Shown here: in pieces, positions 34,993-44,211 of the stretch
How positions within the stretch are numbered: position 1 is the stretch's first letter
How the letters are laid out: every line of letters starts with the position of its first letter
NCBI GenBank assembly: GCA_025350695.1
Contig: JANXXI010000151.1
Coordinates: 1 to 51,381 of the forward strand
DNA length: 51,381 nt
Source: Acidobacteriota bacterium
GTDB lineage: Bacteria; Acidobacteriota; Terriglobia; Bryobacterales; Bryobacteraceae
Direction: 5' to 3'
The notes under the pieces: model-generated
What the model was told of the DNA's origin: nothing
The model's database searches: none
What the model saw: the letters and a program-made list of their open reading frames with translations, nothing else
Translations under genes and position numbers: made by a program

Positions 34993-35808
34993 ATGTCGAG
35001 TCTAAAGCGCAACAATATCAAAGTGGAAGGTTCGGGCAGCGAAGCCATGATTTTCCTTCATGGATTTGGCTGCGACCAAACCATGTGGAACCTTGTTGAA
35101 CCGGAATTTCGCGGCGCCTTCAAGACCGTCCGGTACGATCTTACCGGCTTCGGGAAATCTGACATTGACCGATATGATTTTTCTGAATACTCCCGGTTAC
35201 AAGGCCATGTCAACGACCTTATTACGATCATTGGGGAACTGGACCTCAACTCCGTTACGCTTGTAGGGCATGCGGTGAGTGCAATGACCTGTCTACTTGC
35301 AAGCATCCAAGCGGCGGGAAATGTTCCTAGAAATCCCCACTTTCGTAGGCAGGTAATGGTTGGGCCTTCCCCTTGTTACATCAATGATGGGGATTACATA
35401 GGCGGGTTTGAGCGGACAGATATTGAAAGCTTACTTGACATGTTGGATCTGAACTATTTAGGATGGGCCAGAAGCATGGCTCCGTCCATCATGGGAAATC
35501 CAGACCGGCCGGAATTGGCCCACGACCTGGAAGAAGCGTTTTGCCGCAATGATCCTGAAATTGCTAGCCACTTCGCCCGTGTCACTTTTTACGGAGACCA
35601 TCGAAAGGAGCTTCGTCAAAATACACTCCCTACTCTGATTTTGCAGTGCTCGGACGATATTATAGCCCCGCTCGCCGTGGGCGAATACATGCACCGGCAC
35701 ATGCCGAATAGCACTCTTGTCGTAATGGCTGCCACGGGACATTGCCCGCAACTCAGCGCGCCGCAAGAGGTGATCGCGTGTATACGAACCTTCATCGGTG
35801 AGTCATGA
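34993..35808 (+). CDS. RsbQ-like alpha/beta hydrolase with Ala at the nucleophile position
   Basis: 271 residues, collinear with Bacillus RsbQ: GSGSEAMIFLHGFGCDQTMWN, MVGPSPCYINDGDYIGGFE, NYLGWA, DRPEL, QCSDDIIAP and GHCPQLS. The catalytic Asp (221/222) and His (250) positions are kept. The nucleophile elbow, GHSVG in RsbQ, reads GHAVS: residue 94 is Ala (codon GCG, 35272-35274). A short insertion precedes MVGPSPC. In Bacillus, RsbQ is the energy-stress hydrolase needed by the PAS-PP2C phosphatase RsbP. Here it overlaps the start of a PAS kinase gene (ATGA), so the pair forms a sensing module. A ligand-binding, non-hydrolytic role is inferred. Confidence 0.92.
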   Translation: MSSLKRNNIKVEGSGSEAMIFLHGFGCDQTMWNLVEPEFRGAFKTVRYDLTGFGKSDIDRYDFSEYSRLQGHVNDLITIIGELDLNSVTLVGHAVSAMTCLLASIQAAGNVPRNPHFRRQVMVGPSPCYINDGDYIGGFERTDIESLLDMLDLNYLGWARSMAPSIMGNPDRPELAHDLEEAFCRNDPEIASHFARVTFYGDHRKELRQNTLPTLILQCSDDIIAPLAVGEYMHRHMPNSTLVVMAATGHCPQLSAPQEVIACIRTFIGES

Positions 35809-38800
35809 GCCGCGCATTTCCCGAGGATGAGATTCACGCCAGCAGGCTCCCGGAAAGTGGAGACGAACTGTTTGATTCCGCCCCCTGTGGAATTCTGTAC
35901 CTTGCGGCCAACGGGCTGGTTCTGCGATGCAACCGCGAGTTGCTGCGCTGGACCGGTTACGAACAAGGCGAAGTGGAAGAGCGGAAGCGGCTTGTGGATC
36001 TGCTTAGCTCGGGCGGCAAAATCTTCTACGAAACGCATCTGGCGCTACTGTTGAGCTCGAACGGGCGGGTGAACGAAATCGCCTTGGATTTGATCGGAAA
36101 AACAGGCGCCTCTATCCCGATTTTGTTCACAGCCGTCCAGGTGAAAGATGCTACGGGAGTTCACCGGTTCAGCCGGGTTATTTTATTCGATGCCAGAGAC
36201 CGCCGTGCATACGAAAAGGAGCTCTTGGCCGCTCGAGCAAAGACGGAAACCGACGCCAGGTTATTGGCCGAACGGAACCAACAATTAAACAGGGCGCAGG
36301 TTCAAGTTAGCAATCACGTATCCCAGTTGGAGCGCGCCAACGAAGACTTGGTGCACTTTGCCTACGCCGTAAGCCACGACTTAAAAACTCCCTTGCGCAC
36401 TGTCGCAAGTTTCGTGCAATTACTGGAGCTTACCTATAGAGACAAGTTGGATGCACAGGCCGGCGAATTCATAGATTTCGTCGTAAGTGGCACGGCGCGA
36501 ATGGGCACAATGCTCAATGACCTCCTGCAGGTGGCTCAGGCCGCGGGCAGCCCTCTCCAAGTGCTCAGTGAAACTCCTTTGACCGAGGCAGTGGTCACTT
36601 CCTTGCAGAGTCTTCGGAGCGCTGTTGACGAGAGCGGTGCTTCCGTAACTCATGGCGATCTCCCCGTGGTTTCCGGAGACCCCGGGCAGTTGACTCACCT
36701 GTTTCAGAATCTAATCGGAAACGCCATCAAGTACCGCAAGCCTGGCGTGGCTCCAGTAGTTCATATTTCCTCGGAACGGATTGGGCCGGATTGGGTGATC
36801 TCAATTCAAGACAATGGAATTGGATTCCCGCCGGAATCCGCCGAGCGTATCTTCGGTGTGTTTGAACGTCTGCACCGGGAAGATGTGGAAGGGACGGGAA
36901 TCGGCCTCACCATATGCAAACGGATTGTAGAGCGAAACGGGGGACGCATTTGGGCATCCGGACAAACCGGCGAAGGCGCCACCTTCTCCTTCACGATTCC
37001 CGCCGAACCTCTCCCACTCGAAATCGAATCCGGTAAAACGTATAAGCCGGCTCCCATTGCCACCACCGCGCATCTCACCGATTTGTATTTCGATGAGCTC
37101 TTCCAGGTTTTGGATTTAGCCCAAGCCATGGTGCGAAGGCTTGACGGAACAATCCTCATTTGGACGCAAAGCTGCGAACAGTTATTCGGATGGTCGAAAT
37201 CTGAAGCGATCGGGCAGCAAGCTCATGCGCTCTTGAAGACCGAGTTTCGCAAACCGCTTTCGGCAATCGAAACCGACTTACTAAGAGGCGGCAAGTGGAG
37301 CGGCGAAGTAAAAAGGCGTCGGCGGGATGGGTCGGAGGTTTGGCTAGCCAGTCAATGGTCCCTGCATCGGGATGGAAGTGGGCGACCGCAGTCGGTGATT
37401 GAAGTATACGCCGACATCACCGCCCGCAAGCAAGCCGAAGTCGATTTGGAGTCCAGCAGCGCACAAAGGGACCTGGCGTTGAAGGCCGGCCAAATGGGCA
37501 TTTGGCATTACGACAAGGCAACGCGAGAAGTGCAGTGGCCGGAAACCACTGGGTTGGGTAAAGGGCCTCCGCGCGCTGTCAAAATGAGCTTCGATGCGGT
37601 ACTTGATCAGATTCATCCGGATGATCGCCAGGCCCTACAGGAGAGTATCGATGCGGCGTTCGACAAGGGCCCTGATTACTCTCTGGAATTCCGGCTGCTC
37701 GAAGTGGATGGCGACTACAGCTGGCTGCGCGTTCAAGGACAGGTCCAGCTTAATCACGCTCAAGAACCCGTGGGATTAATTGGCGTTGTGTGGGACATAA
37801 GCGCGGCCAAGCAGGCGGAAGAACATTTGCGGTTGATTAGGGAACGGTTGGCGCTGGGTGTCGAGGCTTCCGAACTGGCGTTGGCTGACATCACCTATGA
37901 CGACGGAATGATTCACCTCAGCGCCGAGGCTGCCCGTTGCTTTGGCGTCGGCGAACACGCGACAAGCGTGCCCCGCGAGATAATCCACGCAACGTTCCAC
38001 CCTGATGACCGGGCGGAAATATTAAAGGCAATAAGCGGCTGTCTGAATACACAGGGGCCAGGGCGGTTGAAATTTGAACACCGCGTGGTTTTGCCGGATG
38101 GGCGCGTGCGCTGGTTGAGCGTTCGTCAACTGGTACTCTTCGCCGGTTCGGGCGTGGGGCGAAAGCCCGTGCGGGCAATTCTGGCGGTGGTTGATATCAC
38201 GGAAAGAAAGCAACAGGAACTGGATGAGAAGTTCCTGTTGCACCTCAGCGCCAAACTCGCGCAGTCAGTCGGTCTGGAAGATTTGCTGGCGACGGCGGGC
38301 AGGGAACTTTCCGCTTACCTTGGCCTCCTCCGCTACACCTACGCAGAAGTGGATGTAGCCGGTAATCGATGTGAAGTATGGGAAGCCCTTTCCGGCAACG
38401 GACCTCCCATCGCTGGTTTCTATTCGCTAGATGTTTTCGAAGGCACCTTGGCCGATTTCAAGGCCAACCGTCCCGTCGTGGTCACCAATACGGAAACAGA
38501 TACGCGCACAGCTGCCCTATCTGCCACGGTTTACGGGCCCCTCGAAATTCGCTCTTTTCTTGCAATTCCACTGCACAAGGAAGGCCGCTGGGTTGCTAGC
38601 CTCACGGTGTCCAGCAACACCTCTCGTCAGTGGGAGCCACGAGAGACGAACTTACTTCGCGATGTCAGCGAACGGCTGTACCCCGCGATTGCCAACGTTC
38701 GTTTGATGCAAATGAATCAGCAACGGCAAGAACAATTCGAGGCTACTTTCAATCAAGCCGCCGTCGGAATCGCACACGTTGCTTTCGATGGGAGTTGGCT

Positions 38801-41800
38801 GCGGGTAAACCGGAGGCTGTGCGAGATTACGGGCTATACCGAACAGGAGCTGCTGGCCAGCAATTTTCAAACGATCACCCACCCCGACGACTTGCAAATG
38901 GATCTCGATCAATATGAAGCCTTGAAGCAAGGAGGCATCCATTCGTACTCGATTGAGAAAAGGTGCTTTCATCGAAATGGATCCATCATCTGGATCAACT
39001 TAACGGTAAGTCTGGTTCGGCCCACGTTGCATAGCCCCGGATATGCTATCAGCGTAGTTGAAGATATCAATGCCGAAAAACGGATTGCGCATGACCTGAA
39101 AAACAGCGTGACCGTTGCCGCGTTCCGTCAGGATGAAATCGAAGCCATCTACGCCAGCGCCCCGGTTGGGCTCTCATTCGTCGATAAAGACCTTCGATTC
39201 ATTCGCGTCAATGAACACTTGGCTTCAATGGAAGGCGCCGCACCCGCCGATTACATTGGCCGAACCTTGGCGGAAACATTTCCCGAATTAGTCCCCGTCT
39301 ATCAGGGAGTGATTGATTCCGGTCGACCCGTGTTGAATCTGGAGTTGAAGCACGCCCCCGCTGTCAGTCCTGGAAATGAGCGGACTTATCTTTTGAGCTA
39401 TTACCCGTTGATTGATAAGTCTGGCCAAGTGTCGGGTGTCAACTCGGTGGTGCAGGATATCACGGACAGAAAGCTTGCTGAGAGGTCCTGGATCGAAGCG
39501 GCGGAGCGCCTTCAGATCGCCACCGACGCCGCTGAGTTGGCCGTGTTCGAATGGGACTTTGCACAAGATCGCCTTCGTGGGGTGAATGACCGGGCTTACG
39601 CAATGTTTGGGCGCACGAAGGAAGACGAAGGTTTCAGCGGCAGGCATTTCTTCGACACGGTTGTTCATCCCGACGATAAGGACCAGCTGGAACAAGTGCT
39701 GGCTGACAGTTGGCGCAACGGCGAACGATTGCGGCACGAATGCCGTATCTATCGCAAAGACGGGATGCTGCGTATTGTAGAAGTCTTCGGAACAGGCATC
39801 TTGAATTCGGATGGCGCGCCATTGCCCCTCACCGGCGTGTTTGCCGACATAACGGAACGTAAACAGACGGAACAATACCAGCAAATTGTATTCGATCTGG
39901 CTCCAGTCGGAATGTGCTATATCGGCACGGACATTCGCTTCACGAAAGTCAATCAGAAGATGTGCGAAATCACCGGATATTCAGCCGCTGAAATGGCTGG
40001 TATGAACGTTAGCGATCTCACGCATGCCGATGACTTGCCGGATCACGAAACAAATTTGACCACCTACCTGAAACAAGGGGCGCCCTTCTACCAAATGGAG
40101 AAGCGTTACGTCCGTAAAGACGGCAGTCTCCGCTGGGTCTCAGCCACTGGACGAAGGGTTCTTGACCCTGAGGGCAGACCGCAATACAGTATTGGGGTAG
40201 TTGTAGACATTCACGACCGTAAGTTGGCCGAAGAGGCTACTCGCGAATATGACAAGCATTTCCGCCTGCTAGCCGAATCCGCGCCAGTAGGCATTTTTCG
40301 TACCGATGCTAAAGGGGCGTTAGTCTATATGAATAATGCCTTGTGCGCGATCACGGGTATTTCTCAGGCGGAAGCCATGGGCAGCGGTTGGGAAAATGCG
40401 ATCTATCCTGAGGATCGGGAAGTTATGTTCGCCATCTGGACAGCGGCGATGGCGACAGGTTCCAAGTTCGCGCACCGGCTTCGGATTCTTACCCCATCCG
40501 GTTCCGTACGTTGGGTAGAAGCGCGATCGGCTCCTACCACTTCCTCCCATGGGGAAGTTATTGGCCATGTGGGAACCGTTGCCGACATCACCGATTGGAA
40601 GATGGCCGAACAATCCCTGGCTGAACGCGACCGGCAGTTGTTGAGCATGATGGATACCATCGATCAGTTGGCTTGGATCGCCCATGCGGACGGCTATATT
40701 TTCTGGTACAACCAACGCTGGTACGAATACACGGGGACAACTCAGGAACAGATGGAAGGTTGGGGATGGCAAGTTGTACATGATCCCAAAGTGCTGCCGG
40801 AAGTGCTTGAGCGCTGGCCTGCGGCGATACGCACCGGAGTGCCCTTCGACATGGAATTTCCCCTGCGCGGCGCGGATGGGGTCTACCGCGCCTTCCTGAC
40901 GCGCGCTATACCTGTTCGCGATGCAGAGGGCCGGGTTGTACGATGGTTCGGAACCAACACCAATGTGGACGAGTTACGGAAGCAGCAAAACGTTCTTTTG
41001 GAGAGTGAGCGCCGATTCAGAGAATTGGCCGAAAAGCTTCCTGATTTCGTTTGGGTTGCGGATTCGGATGGTAAACTTACCTATCTCAGTCCCCGGTGGC
41101 AGGAATATACGGGTGTACCGAATGACGTAATGCTATCGGAATCGCGGGCGTCTAGGATCACTCATCCCGATGACCACGAGGCGACGCAGGCCAAATGGAA
41201 TAAATCGGTTGAAACCGGGCAGCAATTTTCGAACGAGGTTCGCCTGCGGCGGCAAGACGGGGCGTACCGCTGGTTCCTTAGCCATGCCGAGCCCGTGAAG
41301 GACAGCAAAGGCTGCCTCGTCAAATGGGTCGGAAGCGCCACGGACATTCACGAACAAAAAATTATCGAACAGGCTTTGCGCCGCTCCAACGAAGATCTGG
41401 AGCAATTTGCATTTGCTGCTAGCCACGACCTGCGGGAGCCGCTTCGCATGGTGTCGATCTACACGCAATTATTGGCCGAACACTACGGAGATAAAGGCCC
41501 CGAAGCCGGACAGTTTGTCGGCCATGTTATTGGTGGCGTGAGCCGCATGGATAATCTTCTGCAAGGCATTCTTGCCTTTTCCCGCGCTGGAGATCCCCAG
41601 GAGCAATCGCAACACACAAATAGCAATACCGTGTTGGCGCAAGTGCTTGGAGAACTGCAAGCCACGATCTCGGAATGCGAGGCAACCGTAACCCATGACC
41701 TGCTCCCTGTTGTGCAATGCGCGGAGACGCATGTCCACCAGTTGCTGCAAAACTTAATTGCCAATGCCGTGAAGTACCGCGCCGAGCAGCCACTGCGTAT

Positions 41801-42068
41801 CCACATTTCAGCGACCAGGGTGGGACAGAACTGGCTGTTTTCCGTGAAGGATAACGGCATTGGCATTGCGCCCGAGTATCTGGATCAGATTTTCGGAATG
41901 TTCAAGCGTCTGCACAAGAGCGAATACCCAGGCGTAGGAATTGGACTTGCTATTTGCAAACGAATCGTCGGGCGTTATGATTGCAGGATTTGGGCTGAAT
42001 CAACCCTTGGCCAAGGAGCCACTTTTTATTTCACCCTACCGCAGGTGCCTGACCAGCCCCTAGGTTAA
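35805..42068 (+). CDS. Giant multi-PAS/GAF sensor protein with two histidine kinase modules
   Basis: 2087 residues, no membrane segment. PAS1 (18-135, DSAPCGILYLAANGLVLRCNREL) resembles the RsbP PAS that works with RsbQ. The first transmitter follows at once: H191 in SHDLKTP, N-box LFQNLIGNAIKY (299-310), DNGIG at 336, GTGIGL at 363. Then PAS2-PAS4 (about 425-803), GAF (810-965), PAS5-PAS11 (about 975-1850), and a second transmitter: H1874 in SHDLREP, N-box 1980-1991, DNGIG at 2016, GVGIGL at 2043. Both kinases look complete. No receiver domain is present, so the phosphate acceptor must be elsewhere. It is translationally coupled to the RsbQ-like gene by a 4-bp overlap. It may have arisen by fusion of an RsbQ-PAS-kinase with a second multi-PAS kinase. 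Confidence 0.95.
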   Translation: MSRAFPEDEIHASRLPESGDELFDSAPCGILYLAANGLVLRCNRELLRWTGYEQGEVEERKRLVDLLSSGGKIFYETHLALLLSSNGRVNEIALDLIGKTGASIPILFTAVQVKDATGVHRFSRVILFDARDRRAYEKELLAARAKTETDARLLAERNQQLNRAQVQVSNHVSQLERANEDLVHFAYAVSHDLKTPLRTVASFVQLLELTYRDKLDAQAGEFIDFVVSGTARMGTMLNDLLQVAQAAGSPLQVLSETPLTEAVVTSLQSLRSAVDESGASVTHGDLPVVSGDPGQLTHLFQNLIGNAIKYRKPGVAPVVHISSERIGPDWVISIQDNGIGFPPESAERIFGVFERLHREDVEGTGIGLTICKRIVERNGGRIWASGQTGEGATFSFTIPAEPLPLEIESGKTYKPAPIATTAHLTDLYFDELFQVLDLAQAMVRRLDGTILIWTQSCEQLFGWSKSEAIGQQAHALLKTEFRKPLSAIETDLLRGGKWSGEVKRRRRDGSEVWLASQWSLHRDGSGRPQSVIEVYADITARKQAEVDLESSSAQRDLALKAGQMGIWHYDKATREVQWPETTGLGKGPPRAVKMSFDAVLDQIHPDDRQALQESIDAAFDKGPDYSLEFRLLEVDGDYSWLRVQGQVQLNHAQEPVGLIGVVWDISAAKQAEEHLRLIRERLALGVEASELALADITYDDGMIHLSAEAARCFGVGEHATSVPREIIHATFHPDDRAEILKAISGCLNTQGPGRLKFEHRVVLPDGRVRWLSVRQLVLFAGSGVGRKPVRAILAVVDITERKQQELDEKFLLHLSAKLAQSVGLEDLLATAGRELSAYLGLLRYTYAEVDVAGNRCEVWEALSGNGPPIAGFYSLDVFEGTLADFKANRPVVVTNTETDTRTAALSATVYGPLEIRSFLAIPLHKEGRWVASLTVSSNTSRQWEPRETNLLRDVSERLYPAIANVRLMQMNQQRQEQFEATFNQAAVGIAHVAFDGSWLRVNRRLCEITGYTEQELLASNFQTITHPDDLQMDLDQYEALKQGGIHSYSIEKRCFHRNGSIIWINLTVSLVRPTLHSPGYAISVVEDINAEKRIAHDLKNSVTVAAFRQDEIEAIYASAPVGLSFVDKDLRFIRVNEHLASMEGAAPADYIGRTLAETFPELVPVYQGVIDSGRPVLNLELKHAPAVSPGNERTYLLSYYPLIDKSGQVSGVNSVVQDITDRKLAERSWIEAAERLQIATDAAELAVFEWDFAQDRLRGVNDRAYAMFGRTKEDEGFSGRHFFDTVVHPDDKDQLEQVLADSWRNGERLRHECRIYRKDGMLRIVEVFGTGILNSDGAPLPLTGVFADITERKQTEQYQQIVFDLAPVGMCYIGTDIRFTKVNQKMCEITGYSAAEMAGMNVSDLTHADDLPDHETNLTTYLKQGAPFYQMEKRYVRKDGSLRWVSATGRRVLDPEGRPQYSIGVVVDIHDRKLAEEATREYDKHFRLLAESAPVGIFRTDAKGALVYMNNALCAITGISQAEAMGSGWENAIYPEDREVMFAIWTAAMATGSKFAHRLRILTPSGSVRWVEARSAPTTSSHGEVIGHVGTVADITDWKMAEQSLAERDRQLLSMMDTIDQLAWIAHADGYIFWYNQRWYEYTGTTQEQMEGWGWQVVHDPKVLPEVLERWPAAIRTGVPFDMEFPLRGADGVYRAFLTRAIPVRDAEGRVVRWFGTNTNVDELRKQQNVLLESERRFRELAEKLPDFVWVADSDGKLTYLSPRWQEYTGVPNDVMLSESRASRITHPDDHEATQAKWNKSVETGQQFSNEVRLRRQDGAYRWFLSHAEPVKDSKGCLVKWVGSATDIHEQKIIEQALRRSNEDLEQFAFAASHDLREPLRMVSIYTQLLAEHYGDKGPEAGQFVGHVIGGVSRMDNLLQGILAFSRAGDPQEQSQHTNSNTVLAQVLGELQATISECEATVTHDLLPVVQCAETHVHQLLQNLIANAVKYRAEQPLRIHISATRVGQNWLFSVKDNGIGIAPEYLDQIFGMFKRLHKSEYPGVGIGLAICKRIVGRYDCRIWAESTLGQGATFYFTLPQVPDQPLG

Positions 42069-42126
42069 TCGGGATCTGCCTATTTTCGGGGCTACCCGGA
42101 GCCTAAAGTTGCATCCGACTATGAGG

Positions 42127-42783
42127 TCAAGCTCCAGATTGGGGATGGAACAGGGCATTTCTCATAGCACTATCGTTCTCCTTTTGGGTTCCCCACAGGT
42201 TCAACCGGTCTCTCAGGATGCTCCGCGCTCGGAGCAGCCGGCTTTTTGTAGCCGCCACCGAAATACCCAACTCCGAGGCAACCTCGTTCATCGGTAGTTC
42301 CTTGACGTGAGTCAACAGAAAAACCTCGCGCAACACAACCGGCATGCGCCCTGCTTCGTTCAGCACGGCGGCTGTCATTTGCTTACCGAACAATTCCTGA
42401 TAAGGAGATTTCCCCTTGTCTTGAAGGCTGAGCGGCTTGGAGCGTTCATAGTTGCTCGGTTGATCAACGTAGATGGCTCGCGCTCTGCGCGTTCTTCGCA
42501 AATGCATCCGGCATTGGTTCAAAACAATGCGCGATAGCCAAGTGGAGAATTGAGCATCCAGTCGGAACTGTCCAATGTGCCTGTAGGCATTTAAGAAGGC
42601 GTTCTGCACTTCATCCTCCGCGCCGCCCCGTTCATGAAGAATGGACATGGCCAACCTCAAACAATGCGCGTAGTGACGTTGCACCAACTTGGAAAAGGCG
42701 TTTGACTCGCCATTCTGCGCCATCATGACCAAGCTATCATCGTCCAGCTCTAAATCTATACAATCTTGAAGTGTGTTCAGCAT
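42127..42783 (-). CDS. RNA polymerase ECF-type sigma factor
   Basis: About 218 residues from ATG 42783 (an ATG at 42810 is also possible). Region 2 reads DDDSLVMMAQNGESNAFSKLVQRHYAHCLRLA, then DEVQNAFLNAYRHIGQF and STWLSRIVLNQCRMHLRR. Region 4 is MPVVLREVFLLTHVKELPMNEVASELGISVAATKSRLLRAR. There is no region 3, as in ECF factors. It is convergent with the giant kinase and upstream of no anti-sigma gene, so its control is not evident. It is a candidate regulator of the surrounding stress genes, but no target promoter was identified. Confidence 0.93.
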   Translation of the reverse strand: MLNTLQDCIDLELDDDSLVMMAQNGESNAFSKLVQRHYAHCLRLAMSILHERGGAEDEVQNAFLNAYRHIGQFRLDAQFSTWLSRIVLNQCRMHLRRTRRARAIYVDQPSNYERSKPLSLQDKGKSPYQELFGKQMTAAVLNEAGRMPVVLREVFLLTHVKELPMNEVASELGISVAATKSRLLRARSILRDRLNLWGTQKENDSAMRNALFHPQSGA

Positions 42784-42879
42784 GAATATTCCGGGGCTCC
42801 TTGGAAACATCGTAGGAGCGGCCTGCAGACGCGAAGTAGCCTTTGCGCTAACAGTTCAACAATCCTAAATTTTGCTCGC

Positions 42880-43035
42880 TCAACGAATACCGCCAAGCAA
42901 ATAGACTAATAGAACAATCAGCAGAATCGTGCTCAATCCTATTCCGGCGCCGCCGGCATGTCCCCAGCGGCCGTAACCGTAGTAGCCGCCGCCTCCACCC
43001 AGCAGTAGGATCAGGATGATCAACAAAATCAGCAT
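42880..43035 (-). CDS. DUF3309-like small membrane protein
   Basis: 51 residues with two hydrophobic segments around a Gly/Tyr-rich centre (LLGGGGGYYGYGRWGHAG), ending VYLLGGIR. This is the pattern of the DUF3309-type small hydrophobic proteins. AGGAG lies seven to eight bases before ATG 43035. Function unknown; often found near stress genes. Confidence 0.85.
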   Translation of the reverse strand: MLILLIILILLLGGGGGYYGYGRWGHAGGAGIGLSTILLIVLLVYLLGGIR

Positions 43036-43311
43036 GATTGTTCTCCTTTCATCAAGCAGGAATTCTTTAACGCCACACGACTATGTGCAAGTAAAGGACC
43101 AAACCTAGATCACTTGCCAATTACTGGCTGTCTATACGCAGCCTCCGCTTTAACTTTTAGTCAACCGGCGCAGTAATTGCATTTAGTCAGCGATTTTTAC
43201 ACCCCCGGAAATCAAAGTACTGCTATTTCCTTCGGTGTCCTCCCTAATGGCCCTGTACGTGCCTAAGACACGACGAGGATCGAAAACATTCAATTCTCCA
43301 GGAGATAATCT

Positions 43312-43659
43312 ATGGCATTGAAATTTACCCTAGCTCTATGCGCAATCACGGCTGGCACGTGCTTCGCGTCTGAAACATGGACCGGCAAAATCAGCGATAG
43401 CGATTGCGGAGCTAAACACAAAAGCGCCGCCGAACACGGTGGAAAAGCAATGAGCGATCACGATTGCGCCGTGGCATGCGTGAAAGGTGGAGGCAAATAC
43501 GTGTTTGTGACAAATGGTAAGGTGTACCCCATCACGAACCAGACGTTCAGCGGATTGGAAGAACACGCCGGACATACCGTGAAACTAACCGGCGACATGC
43601 AGGCAGACTCGATTAACGTCACTGATATTAAGATGAACGGCAAGATGAAGGGTAAGTAA
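43312..43659 (+). CDS. Small secreted protein of an acidobacterial family, function unknown
   Basis: 115 residues from ATG 43312 with AGGAG upstream. A signal peptide (MALKFTLALCAITAGTCFA) is followed by ETWTGKISDSDCGAKHKSA, SDHDCAVACVKGGGKYVFV, NGKVYPITNQTF and HAGHTVKLTGDM. The Cys/His spacing (C, then C-x3-C) suggests a metal or disulfide site. The rest looks like a small OB-like beta-barrel. Proteins of this type are frequent in Acidobacteria and are uncharacterised. It is the first of a run of small plus-strand genes. Confidence 0.8.
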   Translation: MALKFTLALCAITAGTCFASETWTGKISDSDCGAKHKSAAEHGGKAMSDHDCAVACVKGGGKYVFVTNGKVYPITNQTFSGLEEHAGHTVKLTGDMQADSINVTDIKMNGKMKGK

Positions 43660-43730
43660 GCTCGGGCGTTTGAAGGACCGTCTGCGCAGAAAAGGATCGA
43701 AGATTTCCAAAGTTATTCGGTACCGGGAAC

Positions 43731-43960
43731 GTAACTCAAACTCTGGCCAAGCATCAAACCGACGCTGCAACCCACACGGCAATTCAGGTGCAGGACGCAC
43801 TCCGGCGCATTGAATATAGCGTATATAGCTGTTGCATTGCTTGTGGGAGACACATTCGATTGGCATCGGCTAAAAGTATTCCTTGGACCCTTATTGCGAG
43901 GAAGATGAAAGTAAGCATGGGCTGGCCGTCGCGTCTCCTGGAAAAGCGGCCGCGAGCTAA
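43731..43960 (+). pseudogene. Decayed TraR/DksA-like zinc-finger gene
   Basis: One frame reads LAKHQTDAATHTAIQ, then DALRRIEYSVYSCCIACGRHIRLASAKSIPWT, close to the C-terminal zinc finger of DksA/TraR proteins (ALRRI..G.YG.C..CG..I...RL.A.PW). The second half (YCEEDESK, running to TAA 43958-43960) is only found after a frameshift near 43890. The usual second C-x2-C is incomplete, having one Cys in YCEED. No proper start codon precedes the homologous part; GTG 43788 lies inside it. It is therefore judged a remnant, directly upstream of the CPXCG gene. Confidence 0.55.
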
Positions 43961-43969
43961 GGGGTACTG

Positions 43970-44149
43970 ATGCAGGAACAGTTCTTCCAATGTCCGTACT
44001 GCTGGGAGCAAATCTCAATGGTGCTCGATCTATCCGTACAACGGCAAACCATGGTCGAGGATTGCGAAGTGTGCTGCCAGCCGATTCAAGTCAGTTACGC
44101 AGTAGCGGATGGGGAATTGACGGCATTCGATGCCCAGTCCCTCAGTTAA
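43970..44149 (+). CDS. CPXCG-motif cysteine-rich small protein
   Basis: 59 residues. Two Cys pairs, CPYC near the N-terminus and CEVC (followed by another Cys) at residues 32-36, with the intervening ...SVQRQTMVEDCEVCCQPIQVSY, match the CPXCG family of zinc-ribbon-like proteins. The C-terminus is acidic. It is too short for routine ORF calls. The start has an AAGGGG-type site six bases upstream. Likely a cytoplasmic zinc-binding protein; the function is not known. Confidence 0.85.
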   Translation: MQEQFFQCPYCWEQISMVLDLSVQRQTMVEDCEVCCQPIQVSYAVADGELTAFDAQSLS

Positions 44150-44211
44150 TAAAACCGGTGAACGCTTTCCGTGCGCCGGGAATCTAACCTCAGAAGGAGG
44201 TCATTAAGACC

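Noticed and set aside
43370-43386. Sigma-54-like motif CTGGCAC-N5-TCGC
   Set aside because: It lies inside the coding sequence of the small secreted protein at 43312 and is imperfect at -12; likely chance.
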